Source of the DNA: Massariosphaeria phaeospora
Taxonomy: Eukaryota > Ascomycota > Dothideomycetes > Pleosporales
DNA: 64,000 bases
Direction of reading: 5' to 3'
NCBI GenBank assembly: GCA_011032825.1
Contig: JAADJZ010000012.1
Location: forward strand, 1,229,909-1,293,908
Each line of letters starts with the position of its first letter. Within the stretch, counting starts at the first letter, position 1. The translations under genes and the position numbers were made by a program. Positions 35,900 through 48,060 of this stretch are shown here, piece by piece. The notes beneath the pieces were generated by a model. The model was given only the letters and a program-made list of their open reading frames with translations. It did not search any database and was not told where the DNA came from.

Positions 35900-36818
35900 G
35901 TTGTGCGAGTCTGGCGCGATGCTGTGTAGCGCTGCGTGCCGGCGGCGTTGTAACGTAAGGGCGGACCGGAGCCGACCATGGATATGGAGGGCGAGGACTC
36001 GGGAGGGTCTGTACAGGACAGTCGGGAGGTCTGACAACAAACAGTACTAAGTGGAGCGGTGTCTTTGGCAGTATACAACGGAGTCCTCAGGCACTACTGC
36101 CCATGCCCGACCATGCCCATGCCCTACCATGCGCCGACACAACCGTCCAGAAGGGCTAGCCGGGCAAGGTGCCGAGCAGAGCGCGTGCCGTGGTTGGCTG
36201 CGCGCGAAATACCTGCGCACCTGGGCAGGCACAACACCACCAGGCGGACGGATCGATGCGAGTTGGTTCTCGGAATCACAACCATCGTTGCCTGCCCAGT
36301 CTTCCCAGTTCCCATGGCCGACGTCGAGCCGCCTCGCAGACGCCCTGTGCAGGCCCGCGCACGTGTCGGTGTGATGGCGCCCTCGATGCGGCCATGATTT
36401 GGCCCCCGATCTCTGCCTCGCAATGCTCCTTTGGTACGCGCTATCGCCTGCCGAGCTCGAACACCAGCAACGCATCGTCAAGTTCGTAACCCAGGACTGC
36501 ACGATCAAAACACGGCCGCCGCAGCCAATGCGACGCATGCCAGTTGCAATGGCCTGGGCGCGAAGCAGCGAGGCCATTCTCTGGTTAGGGGCTCGGGCCC
36601 TGGCCCAACGAGCGCGCTGCACCACCACTGCTGTTTGCCAGATGACCCAGCGGAAACGACCACACACGCACCTACCCGGTTTACAGTATGGCCACAGGCA
36701 CACACACCTCCAGCTGTATCACCCACAGGCACCGGAGAAGCTTCACATGCTCGAGTGGGATTAAGCCACCGAGCATACCCTCGACCCTCGCACTCTCACA
36801 CTCGACGCCCCAACCGCC
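35900..36818. other. Divergent promoter region (PH-domain gene / glycosyltransferase)
   Basis: The 919-bp GC-rich region lies between two divergent start codons. Long overlapping frames run on both strands but none has a recognisable domain. I see no RNA gene. Confidence 0.6.
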
Positions 36819-38278
36819 ATGATGATGCTCAGCATGGACCGGAAACCACGGCGGCGGTCGCTTCTCCTTATCTATGTCTCATGTCTAGCCTCAATCTGCG
36901 TCTTCTACCCAAAGCTATTCCACCATCATATTCCGCTGTTGCCCTCTCAGCAGGCGGCGCTATCGCCGCCGCTATCTGGACATCTCGAGGCTGCAAATGC
37001 CACGCTTGGTGTACGGTCTCTTCACAAACGCCACCACGCCTATTGTCTCGCATCAAGCTCAAGGCTAATCGCTTGAGTACAGTTCGGCGTTGTGCTTGCT
37101 GTGTCGCATGCAAAGTCCCCGAGAAGAGAAGGCTTGCTGTATGCCGCCGATCTTACGGGCATCAACATCACCATCCCTGAACAGCCAGTGTGGACCAAAG
37201 ACGACCTCGACGGATTCAAATCGACCGAGCGGAGCAGGATTTCAAGGGGCAGTGCGCTGGCATGGATGGGCCACTTGAACGCCCTTGAATGGTACGTACT
37301 ATCTGTCAGTGTTGGTTGCGCGCACCATCGCCCCTTCCCTTCTCGACAGACCGTCTCTGCACCTCGATTCGGAAAATTTGCAACAATCTACATCTCCTCC
37401 TACTCCGCACAGCCTGGGCGAACATCCAAGCTAACTCGCATAGGTTCCTCTCCACCCCCCTCGACACCGCCCTCATCCTCGAAGATGACGTCGATTGGGA
37501 CATCACGCTCCGGCTCTCACAGATCCCTCTCGCAGCAGCCGCAACACGCCTCCTCTTCTCCACCAACTCAACGCGCACCAATCTGACCCTCAGTGACCTA
37601 ACCCCCCAACCACCCCCGCGCTCCAAATCCCTCCTCTTCTACCCCCTTTCCCCTTTCTCATTCAACAAACCCCACTCGCCCTACTGGCCGCCGACCCCAT
37701 CCTGGGAGATCCTCTACCTTGGCCACTGCGGCGACGCCCCCAGCCCCGCCGACCTCTCCCGCCACCCCTACACTACGTACCACGACGCCAGCGTCCCGCC
37801 GTTCTCCGCGCTCCACCCCGTCACGCAGTCGACACTCACAACGCACCACCTCCCGCCGTCGACGCGCCTGATCCACCGCTCGCACTGGCCGCTCTGCACC
37901 TTCGCGTACGCGGTAACGCGCGCCTCTGCCCGCCGCATCCTCGCCGACTACGGTACCGAGGGCCCGAACGGGTGCGCGGCCTTTGACGTGCGCATTCTGG
38001 AGGCCTGTCGGGATAAGGGCTGGGGGTGCTGGACGGTCGAGCCGGAGCTGTTCCACCACATGGAAGGCAGGAGCGAGATTGCGGGTGTGGATGAAAGAGA
38101 GGATGACAAGGGCGTGGATAGTGGGGAGAGGCAGACGTGGAATATCGGGTGCAGTGCGCGCCAGCGGGGGGTTTGGGTGCACGAGGGGGATGAAGAGCAG
38201 AGAGACATGGTGAGGGAGGCAGTTGGCAGAGGGGAGTGTCTAGTTGACGAGGAGGAGGAGGAGTTCGTGATGGAATAG
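36819..38278 (+). CDS. GT25-like glycosyltransferase, type II membrane protein
   Basis: Spliced CDS: 36819-37010, 37083-37291, 37444-38278, giving 411 residues. The introns are 72 and 152 bp. The second is long for this region, but alternative acceptors inside it lead to stops, and CTAAC precedes the chosen AG. Residues 14-30 are a single N-terminal membrane anchor after a basic stretch, giving lumenal topology. The block LEDDVDWD (146-153) is the acidic, probably metal- and nucleotide-sugar-binding motif of GT25 (LPS glycosyltransferase-like) proteins. SRISRGSALAWMGHLNALEW fits the conserved upstream block. The C-terminus is acidic. The acceptor is unknown; Golgi glycosylation is an inference. 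Confidence 0.87.
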
Positions 38279-39267
38279 GAAGGGGGGCGGCGTATTGCCG
38301 ACATGGAGGCGTCCTTTTAACCCCGACCTGTTCAATCGAACATGGTGTACTAATATCTCTCACATCGTATAGATGTCCGAGTCTTCTTTTCTCATATAGC
38401 TAGTATATTCTGTACCAGACACCACAGAAAGTACAGATCGAATTAAATAGTACCAACCCAAACAAACACAAGTTTCTCTCGTTACATGTGAATTGAATCG
38501 AACATCAGCAACGAGCGAGCGACTGACTATACGACCAACCAAAATTGGGCCAATAAATATGTAATGTGAGTCTAGGTATAGATAGACTGCCCCCGCGTCA
38601 CGCAAATGTAAAGATTCATCACATCATCATCATCATCATCATCATCGCTCCGTACACGCACGCTTTTCCGCATTCAAATCATTTCATTTCATTTCATTTC
38701 AAATTTCTTTCTCGTATTGGTCGTACTATACAGATGAGGTCAAGCTCTTGATCCTGGACATCAACGTGAACCTGAACGTGAACCTGTCCCGCACCGTCTC
38801 AAATCCCAACAGGACTCCCAAGAACAAGAAAAAGAACCACAAAGACCAAAACTGAGATGCACGATTCGACTCAATTCGTTCGACACGCACGCACACACGC
38901 GCAAATACCACAACCACAACCCCAACCAACTAAATAAAGACCGATTGGGAAAAAGGGGTTTCCAAAATGAGAAGGTGGGAGAGAAAAGAAGGAGGACAAG
39001 ACGTAAAAGAAAGAGAAAAAGAAGAAGAAGAAGAAGAAGAAAAAGAAGCGAAAGGGGGTATTTGAAAAAATACACACAAGAAGAAGTGAAAAGAAGCGAG
39101 GTCTAAATAGCCCGGACATCAGATATTGCTGGAATCCCCCACGTTCTGCAGTGTGTCTCTCTACTGCAATTCGCAGGATATGTATGTCCTGTCAAAGCGA
39201 TTCGCCCCGAAAATGAAGCATTGTGCTCCCAAAAGGTCCAGCATGGCAACCCGAGCAGGGGTCTTGT
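38279..39267. other. Convergent intergenic region with microsatellites
   Basis: The region holds the 3' flanks of two convergent genes. It contains an ATC trinucleotide run near 38620-38645, four ATTTC units near 38680-38700, and an AGA/AAG-rich purine tract near 38990-39055. No gene is supported; the apparent open frames are low-complexity. Confidence 0.65.
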
Positions 39268-41028
39268 TCACCGCCACAGATCGGCCCTCGACGACCGCTT
39301 GTCCCTGCCCGCCCCGTGGTTCATCCAACTCTGGCGATTCGCCGAGCCCACAGACTGCGAGTGTCCGTGACCGAATGGGCGCTCGGGACTGAGATGCCCG
39401 GCGCTCCGCGGCCGCTCGTTCGTTTCGGCTGGCACAGCCAGGAAGCCGCCGAAGCCGTTGGGCACCACAATGCTCTTTCGCGAGTCGCCGCCCCACTGCG
39501 GCCCGAGCCCCTTGCTTGCCGAGTAGCTGCTCAGCGGCCGGCCGCCGGACATGGAGCCTCGGCGTCCATAGGAGTCGGCAGGCAGGATCGAGGTGAAGAT
39601 CCATTCGAGCTCGTCCAGGCCCTTGGAGAAGACTTCGAGGGGCTGGTTGAAGCCGCGGGGGGTGTGGGCGGGCGAGTCGGCGAAGGGGCGAACTGGTGGG
39701 GCGAGAGTGAGCGATTCGGGGAACTCGGGGTCGCGCACGTAGAGCTTGCGGAGTGCTGGGAGGGATCCGGACATCAGCGATGTGGTGAGGTACTGATAGT
39801 ACGACGCGCCTGGTGGGTACATCTGGTTTGCCGAGTGGGAGATGATTTCGTAGTTTAGCTTTTCAAGTGACCAGGATGTCATGGGTGGTAGGGGGTCGAT
39901 GGGAAGTGATGCGGACACGTTTGCTATATATTCAAGCGTCGTCAGGCTCGCCGCGGCTTGGAGGATGATGTGGAGGGACTGCACCGGCAGGCCAGCACAG
40001 TCTTTGATGTTGAGTGTCCGCAGCGTGCCACTACACACCGGCATGGACATATATTGCGCTAGTCCTTCAGCAGTGATGTGGTTGACTTTGTGCAGCTTGA
40101 GAGTGTCGAGTGCAGGGAAGTCCGGCATGCCCGGCACAGAATGGAAAACGCTGTCATTCAGCCACGAGCAGCCCGAGAAGCTGACCTCGCTCAGCCACGA
40201 GAGCATGCCCAAGACGCGGCGGAAGATGGTGGGCTCCATCTGGATCTTGTTGATCTCCAAGATGCGTAGTTCCTGCCAGTAGCCGTGCAGCAGCGACTCC
40301 AAGGTCTGCTCGCTGCCTTCGTTGTACTTCATCTTGCGGATGTGGGGACAACGCGCTTGCAGCTCCTGGCGCAACGTGTGGCACGAGGGGTCGCCATTGT
40401 AAAAGCCATCCGGCAGATCGACGTACTCCAGGTTCGGGCAGACGGACACGGCGCGGGCGAGGTCAGCCTTGCACGATTCGCGGGTCATGTACGGCAGCTT
40501 GAGGAAGCGCACGCGCGAGCCGACATGCTGGTTGTCGCGCAGCGTCCGGGCTAGTTGCTGCAGTCGCAGCGTCGGTGCGTCCACGTCCTCGCCGGCGCGC
40601 GACTTGCGCCGGCGTTGTTCGGCGTAGACCTCCTCGAGCTCGCAATAGTGGACCGCGTCGATGCGGACACTTGTATATCTGCCCAGCGTTAGCTCCTACA
40701 GCCTCGGAACGGTGGGGGGCAGTTCAACGCACAGCAGACCGGCGGCAGGGCCATACCACTGGCGTTTGGCCAGGGCACAATGGGCCAGGTCGCGCATGTC
40801 GCAGCTCATGCAGCCATCGTTGCCGGACTCCTCGCTGCTCTCCAGGCTGTGGTCGGCGGCATGCGGGCACACGAGCTCGAAGATGCGGCGCAAGATCTTG
40901 TCGTCGAGGCGGCGCGTCAGGTCCGGGCCAGCGTAGGCGGCGGGTGCGTACAGGTCGGCGTGGGCGTGGGCACGGAGCTCTTTGTCCTTGGGCGTCTTCT
41001 GGCGGCGGAAGCGCTTCATGAAGCCCAT
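39268..41028 (-). CDS. F-box / leucine-rich-repeat protein
   Basis: Probable substrate receptor of an SCF ubiquitin ligase. Spliced CDS: 41028-40733 and 40678-39268, giving 568 residues. The 54-bp intron uses a GTGCGT donor and a GCTAAC branch site, and the join yields GLLYTSVRIDAVHYCELEE, the block that usually follows a fungal F-box. The F-box lies at about residues 30-100 (LDDKILRRIFELVCP ... ALAKRQWYGPAAGLLY) with an acidic, Cys-containing insertion. Residues 100-400 contain irregular leucine-rich repeats (LEYVDLPDGF, LRILEINKIQ, LDTLKLHKVNHIT, LRTLNIKDCAGL). The tail is Ser/Gly/Arg-rich. The first in-frame ATG was taken as start. The target is unknown. Confidence 0.88.
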
Positions 41029-43201
41029 GATGCGGTACGAGAAGGTGCTAGCAGGCAATTAGAGAGGGCATACGGGCGCAGGCAGCGCACCGAGGGTCGT
41101 GGTCTCTGTCGCGCGTAGTGAAGGGGGGAGGAAGGGTGGGGGTGTTCGGGGAGGTGCAGATGCAGATGCATTTGTTTGACATACTCGCGGTGGACTTCCG
41201 CATCGCGCGGGGAAGGCTGGGAACGCCGAGACATTGGAGACGTAAGCCCGGGGTACGGAGCAGAGGCAGAGAGGCAGGCAGGCAGTCAATTCAATAGGTC
41301 GTCGACGGTAATCAGAATAACCACCAAAGAGTGCCAGGTGCCGGGTGCGTGGCTGTCAAGGGAAACAAAGCACTGAGCAGACGGGCGGTGCGGCGTTCGT
41401 AACCAACAGCGACAGGGCCTCGTGCGTGGCGCCGTTGGACCAAAGCAACGCCACGCCGTGGACGCGTTCTGCGTTTCAGGGGCTCTCGCCGTGCAATGTA
41501 CCTAAGCAGCGAGGCGTGGTTGGAGTACATTGGTCAGTGAGCACCAGTGTCCGCCTGCGACGACGAATCAAACACCGACCGTTCGCTTTGCTACGTGTCT
41601 CTCTGGACGAGAGCGGGCCCCAGGTTCACTCTGGGATGGCGATGACAGCGTTGGCTAACGATGGATGAGGATAGGGTCGAATTGCCATATGGGTGTAGGA
41701 GAGCATGGCCACGGGTGAATACTGCGTGGGTCCACGATCACGGGACCTCGGGATCGTCAGGGGACGCGCCATAGATACTCACCTGTAGCTAATGAGACGG
41801 CACCTATTCGCAGCGGATAGACGACCAGGCGGAAGCTCGGTGGGTCTGCTGCGGTCAGTGCCTTCGATGCTCGGTACGTACTCTGCAGCTGTCTCATGGT
41901 AGAAGCCGTGGTTGTATGCGTCGAGGAACACATAGGTGGTAGTAGTCGAGGGCCAACGGGTTCAAGCAGGTCTATTATGGTACCGTAGTTGTATGTTCTG
42001 ACCACGTAGCAAAAGCCTGGAAAGTGTACCAGGCCAGATTATATATAGATATATATATATATATATTTGTAGCCTTGGACTTTTTCTGGACCTCCTGTCA
42101 CGACTCGCTCCCCCGACGACGAGACAGGGCTTGGTTTGAGCCTCCAACTGCTAAGACCGCGCTGCTGCTACAGCTGCAGTCTGTATGCCCCATCTTCCTG
42201 TCCACGCCCCAGTATACCATGCCGCTGACCAGTGAACAGCGCAGAACAAGCGTCGGTGAAGCCTGAGCCTCCGCATCGCCTTGCCAACCGCTCTCGTGGC
42301 GCAGAGACACCAGGCCGTGCTGGACGCCATGGCTACACTCGAGTACCGCCCGAGGCCCGGGTAGACGCACACGGTGGGACCGAGGCGGCGGAGCACACGC
42401 GGAAGCGTTGAACAGGTTACAGGACGCGTGCTCAGCTCCAAGGAGAGGGCGTTCGTCCTGTTTCAGGATTGCCAATCAAAGCGGCGGCCGGCTGCGCTGC
42501 CCGCGGGAGAGCGCTGGAGGCCGCCGCCCTCGTCGAGCAAGGTGGTGAAGCTGTGCGGTGCGGTGCTGGCGGCGGGGAGAGGAGCGCGTCGGCGGGTCTT
42601 CTGCTGGCGGTGCTGGTGCTGGTGCGGGCGACGCCTCGTATCGAGGCGTGAGGATGTTCCGGCGCACATGCTGGAGAGTGTTGGAGCGATGACATGGCGC
42701 GCTGCACGGCTGATTGGCCCAGCGCCGGCGTCGAAAGCTGGGCCCTCGTCCCGGGCCCAACGTGCTCTGGAGAGTCTAGCCGAAATCTTCCTGGAGGACC
42801 TGACCTCGACGTCGTCGTGGCTACCGCTCCTCTTCTCTCTCTCTCAGGCCTCTCCCCTGGGCGTATCCGACCCATCTCATCCGACAGCTCACGTATCGAG
42901 ATTCCGTTCGTTGCACCATCCCTCTCTTTCCAACCCTCCATCCACCTTCACCCGCCGAGCTCTCCGCTAGCTCCCCTCTCCGCTGGCCCCATCTCCTCCA
43001 CCTACCCGCTGACGTTGACGTCTTCCTCACTCACCTCCTTCCGCCGGTGGCAGCCTTTCCCTCGCTCCTTCCCTCAGCTGTTCGGCATAGATCTACGCAC
43101 TCTCTACGTCAGCAGCAGCAGCAGCAGCCAACCCGTCCGCCCACCACCACCACAGGTTTCAGACCACGGAGCCTCCGCTTCTGCCACCCACCATTACCAC
43201 C
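41029..43201. other. Divergent intergenic region of 2.2 kb
   Basis: The region lies between the starts of the F-box and NRP1-like genes. It contains an AT dinucleotide run near 42040-42066, and a CT-rich leader with a CAG run near 43110-43130 just before the NRP1-like ATG. Open frames of up to 198 codons occur on both strands in GC-rich sequence (for example 42374-42970 + and 42432-42941 -), but they overlap each other and have no domain signal, so I did not call a gene. Confidence 0.6.
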
Positions 43202-45192
43202 ATGGCCTCGACGACCCCACAAGCCCCGAACCTCGACCGGTACGTGGTAATACATGTAGCGACGACGTGTGATGAGCACGGCGTCTACGTCACTAAAGAC
43301 TCGGCTGAGGTAATTGAGCTTGGGTGGATCTTGCTCGACGCAAAATCGTGTGAAGAGGTCAGTCCGCTCCCCTCTGCCACCTGCGGCCAGTGTCTGACGC
43401 ACACAACCTAGGTTCACCGTGAAAATGTGCTAGTTAAACCCGTTAACACTCCAATAACTGCTCTGTGTAGTAAGTACACCGCCCCCATGCACCTTTCACT
43501 CGAGCATTGGCTGACATGAATTTTCACAGCTAGTCTTACCACGTTGACCTGGGACCAAGTGCGTAACGCCGGAACCTTCCGTGACGCTGTCAACCGCTTC
43601 GACAGTTTCGCCCAAGAGCACCTCCTGTCGAAGAACTTTGAGTTTGCCTTTGTCACTCTGGACTCGTGGGATCTACGTGTTCAATTGCCGCGTGAGGCCC
43701 GCGATAAGGCGGTTGTACTTCCACCCTATCTCCAACACTCCCGCACCTTTGATCTGCGCACAGAATACCAGCGTTGGCAGGCGCACCACCCGGAGTCCTT
43801 GCCATTTGGGTCTAGCGCTCTAACTAATATTTGTGCCGCTTTAGAGGTTGAGCCGGTTCAGAGCTCGGCTCCTATCAAACACAACCTGCCTTTCCACCTG
43901 CAATCCCTCGCTCCGGCTTCGCCTCGGCGCGCATTGGAAGAGGCCGTCACTCTTGCACGCGTCCTTCGTGGTCTCATCCGCAAATCACAGCCGCCGCAAG
44001 ACCATCCTGACGTGTTGACAAGGCCAATGGATGCCCGCGCTGATGTACGCGCTTTCTTGTCCGAACGCAGCAAGATTCTCCACATGAGCGGCCTGCCCCA
44101 CGACACCACGCAGTCCGAGCTAGAGAGCTGGTACACCCAATTCGGCGGCCGTCCCATTGCGTTTTGGACCTTCCGCACGCCCGATCAGCACAAGCCAACT
44201 GGCTCCGGCTTCGCGGTTTTCTCCTCTCATGAAGAGGTATGTCTCAGGTTCTAAGATGCAGAGGTGTTTACTAATTGTCACAGGCTGCCGAGAGCCTTTG
44301 CATGAACGGTCGTGCTCTCAATGAGAAGGCCATTGAGGTTTCTCCCTCTTCGGCTCGCGTCCTCGACCGCGCTGCCGAAATACTAACCGGATTCCCGCCT
44401 AGCAAGAACCGGCCCCGCCCCGGCGATTGGAACTGCCCGTCTTGCGGCTTTTCGAACTTCCAGCGCCGTACGGCCTGCTTCCGGTGCTCCTTCCCGGCCA
44501 TGCAGGGCCCCCCCAACGATCAGATGGCCTATCCCTATGGCTATGGCCCTCCCTCCATGATGGGACCTCCTCAACATCACATGGGCCACGGTCATGGCAT
44601 GGGTGGCGGCAATGGACGCGGCGGTAGCGGCGTTGTCCCATTCCGCGCCGGAGACTGGAAGTGCGGTGAGAATGGCTGCGGCTACCACAATTTTGCAAAG
44701 AACGTCTCTTGTCTTCGTTGCGGGGCTAGCCGTGCTGGAGCTGCTGTTGTTGCGGATTCAGCCTTCCCGTCCCCCATGGATACCCCTTCGGGCTTCGGTA
44801 TGGGTCCCCCCTCCATGGGTGGAACTCCTGGACCTGGACCCTATGGCGCGGCTGCCTTTGCTACTGGTGGCTTCCCTGCTCAGCAGTACGGTGGACCCCC
44901 GAGCTCCTACGCCCTTCCATCTGGAATTGGAGCTGCATCCCCCTACCCTCCGATGGGCGCTGGAATGGGAGGTGGATATGCTCCCAACGGCGGCATGCAC
45001 TCGACTCCGTTTGATAGCCGCGCCGCGGAGGCTGCTTTCACCTCTGCTGACCCTTATCCCAACCAAGGTGCTGTGAACGGCGGTGATGGACGAAACGATC
45101 CCTTTTCCTTCCTTTCCACTGGGTTCGGATCGCTCTCCATGAATGACGACCGCCGCAATGTGTCGAACGCTGCGAACAAATCCCCCGCGTAA
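43202..45192 (+). CDS. NRP1-like RNA-binding protein: exonuclease-like fold, RRM, two RanBP2 zinc fingers
   Basis: Spliced CDS: 43202-43357, 43412-43469, 43530-44236, 44284-45192, giving 609 residues; introns are 54, 60 and 47 bp and phases close. Residues about 12-190 resemble a DEDDh 3'-5' exonuclease, but the first catalytic DxE is replaced (YVVIHVATTCDE), so nuclease activity is unlikely. An RRM spans about 253-330 (KILHMSGLPHDTT ... GSGFAVFSSHEEA). Zinc finger 1 is at 354-377 (GDWNCPSCGFSN ... CFRC) and finger 2 at 427-458 (GDWKCGENGCGYHNF ... CLRC); RanBP2-type fingers of this kind bind single-stranded RNA. The tail is Gly/Pro/Tyr-rich and probably disordered. Yeast Nrp1, a stress-granule protein, has the same layout. 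Confidence 0.92.
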
Positions 45193-46196
45193 GCGCCTCG
45201 TATATAGGTATCGATCTCTCGGAGCCTGGATCTCTCTCGGACATTTTGGCATGGAACGGTTCTTCGGAAAAAGGATGGCGTGGGAAAGACTTGTTTGGAG
45301 TTTTTCATTCAGAATGGTCAAGATTTGTGGCATTTGTGGCTACCTGGCATGGAATGGGCGGGGCAGGGTCATAGATTGGAGATCTTTCGGGCGACGGAGT
45401 TTGATACCTCAACGGTCTGATGGTGTTCAGGACCCCAGAGCAAACCTGCCTAGCGGGTACAAAAGTATGGACGCGGACGCGCCAACTGGAGGGCTGCCGA
45501 TTTTTTTTTGATTTGCTCTGTTCAGGAGGAGAGTCTTTCCTTTACGTTTCCTTCTCAACTACACGCTCTAGCAGGGTGGTTATTTCTGTGCATTTCTTCC
45601 CCTTATCCTTTCGGTCTCAAATTGATTATGCTACCTCTGCTTGTTCAATCCTATTTTCTGCACCTTCATCTGCGCGGCATAGTGTTTCGCAGCGGGCGGC
45701 GGCGGTGGTGGTCGGTCGGTTCGGTACGGTTACAGCATGCCCATCTCTATGGACTCAAGCAAGGCGCAGGTGGGGGGCGAGGCGGTGGTTTCAATGGTAC
45801 TTTTTTTTAAAAGGAGGAGGGCTATGATGTTTATCCCCTCGCGTGTTTTGATAGATTGAGAAAAAAGCCTCGAGTTTAGCTCAAAAGTGCATAATTAATC
45901 CCTTCTTATTATCTTTTGGACGAGCTAAGAAGAAAAGGTGATGAATTGGTGATGTGCTGTGCTCGCTGGTAATATATGTACTACTACGGAAAGACAAGAG
46001 AAAGGCTACTTTGATTTTCTTTTGCGGGGTGGTACATGTGCGGTTTGCAAGGTTGTGATTTTCCGATTATGCGTTGATACGTTTTGTGCTTATTGGTATA
46101 GATTGAGGTCGAGGTTTTTTCGCGGGCTGGTGGTGTGTGCAGATAGGTGGGAAGTGTAGGAGGTAGGTAGGTAAGTGGATAATGTGCTTTGATATA
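45193..46196. other. 3' flank of the NRP1-like gene up to the transposon edge
   Basis: About 1 kb of normal-composition DNA with T-rich runs is probably the 3' UTR and terminator area. I see no further gene. The island ends at the TA at 46195-46196, beyond which the transposon begins. Confidence 0.65.
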
Positions 46197-47399
46197 CCGT
46201 GCACGGACGCGTAGCGATCGGGGACGCGTAACGATCGCGGAACACCAAAACACCAGACAACCCACAAACTTCAACACGTCATAACTCAACTACTATGGCA
46301 CCAATTAATGACGCGCTTGCAGCAATCAAATTGCTGGAACCAGGAGAACATTTTACATACTAGGCAATTGCTGACCAGTTCGGTGTGAAGAGAGTTACGC
46401 TGGCTCGAAGACACCAAGGCCGTCAGCGCCCACGGAAGGCTAAATATCATGAACAACAACTACTTAGCCTACAACAAGAGTACGAGCTTATAGAATATAT
46501 CAGAAGCTTAACAAAGCAAGAGCTACCTCCTCCAAGAGAGATAATACAAAATTTCGCTTCTAAGAAGTAGGTTACGCGCTTCTTAAGCCGAAACTATAAG
46601 CATCTCATCTCTAAAAATACTACTAGAATAGACGCTTCACGCTACAAAGCTAACTTTAAGAAAAAGTACAAGGCGTACTTTAAGCTACTGCACTCTAAGC
46701 TTACTTAGTACAGCTTAGAGCTTCAAAATATATACAATATAAATAAGAAAAGCTTTATAATTAGCGTACTTAGCTGCTTTAAACAAGTGTTTAGTCGTTA
46801 GATATAAAAGCGTAAAGAAGTTACTACAGCTTTTCAAAATAGCTTTCGTAAGTAGATTACTTTTCTCGTAGCTATTTGTGCAAATAGAAGTGCTTTATTG
46901 CCTAGTTTTATTTACTAGTTAGCAAACAAGTTACTGCAAGCTTTATAAGTAGCTGCTATTAAAGCTAAATAATACAATGTTTTTGTAGCTTTATTTCTAT
47001 CTAGATAAACGAATAACGACATTGAATTAGCGTAGCTAAAGTAAGTATTTAATTGCTATACAAAGCAAAAAGCGCGTTGCAAAAGAAACTAGCGTTTTTT
47101 TATACTTAACAGCTATAGTAGTTACTTTACAAAAGAGTTTATTAACTACTGCAACTTCTATTATATACTTTTTGCTATATTTTTGCTTTATAGTACTTAT
47201 ACGCTTAGCTACTTAACGTTGTTTACTTTAAACTTTTTTCTAGCTTCTACTTAAGAAAGCTTACAGCTTACTTTTAAAAAAGCCAAAAGCTTATTCTAGT
47301 TGCGAAAAGAAACTTCTTTTTACTATTCTAGAGTGCCTAGCAGTTTGCTTTTACAATAGAAACAATTTTTAAGTTTTTTAAAGCTACTAGTATATATTC

Positions 47400-48060
47400 T
47401 ACGCTAGCGAATAAGTAGAAAGTACTTATTATTAAGTATAAATTAAGTTAGAGTTGCATAAACCTAAAGTTAAAGTTAGATTAAAGTAATTAAAGCGTAG
47501 GTTAAAGTTAGGTTATAGATACTACTTTTAAGTTAATAAATTTGTTATAACTAGCTATTATAATTAGAGTAGTAAATAGGTATAAGTTGAGTTAAAGTTG
47601 AGTTAGCTTACGTAAGACTCTAGTGCTAACCTAACCTATACCTACGCTAAAACGTTTTAGCGTAGATATAGGTTAGGTTAGCACAGACCTCTACAATTCT
47701 ATATTTTAATATATTTTCTCTTTATAATTATAACAGCTAGTTATAATAAGTTTATTAACCTAAAGGTAGTACCTATAACTTAACTTTAACCTACGCTTTG
47801 ATTACTTTAACTTAACTTTAACTTTAGGTTTGTGCGATTCTAACTCAATTTATACTCAACAATAGGTACTTTCTACTTATTCGCTAGCGTAATTATAATT
47901 ATAAAAAGAAAATATATTAAAATATAAAATTGTAGAAGTTTGTACTAACTTAACTTTAATCTACGCTAGTTAGTTTTAGCGTAGGTATAAGTTAAGTTAG
48001 CACTAGAGTTTTACGTAAGCTAACTTAACTTTAACTTAACTTATATTTATTTACTACTTT
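47400..48060 (+). mobile_element. Family-1 short element, split by a second copy
   Basis: The outer copy starts TACGCTAGCGAATAAG at 47400, is interrupted at 47565 and resumes after 47899. It ends TTTACTACTTT at 48060. The summed length is about 327 bp, as in the intact copies. The putative outer 9-bp duplication (TATATATTC / AATATAGCC) is degraded. Confidence 0.75.
47566..47890 (-). mobile_element. Family-1 short element nested in another copy (325 bp)
   Basis: This complete copy is in reverse orientation, from AGAGTAGTAAATAGG to CGCTAGCGTA. It is flanked by a perfect 9-bp duplication ATTATAATT (47557-47565 and 47891-47899) taken from the interior of the outer copy. Confidence 0.9.

Noticed and set aside
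37292..37443. Additional small exon inside the 152-bp glycosyltransferase intron
   Set aside because: The internal AG at 37411-37412 leads to an in-frame TAA, and the distance between conserved blocks is normal without an extra exon.
42374..42970. Open frame of 198 codons (+), with a 169-codon frame opposite (42432-42941)
   Set aside because: Both are chance frames in GC-rich promoter and leader sequence; neither has a domain, splice continuity or a plausible start context.
18992..46196. The gene island as a functional gene cluster
   Set aside because: The nine products belong to unrelated processes and no backbone enzyme or cluster regulator is present.
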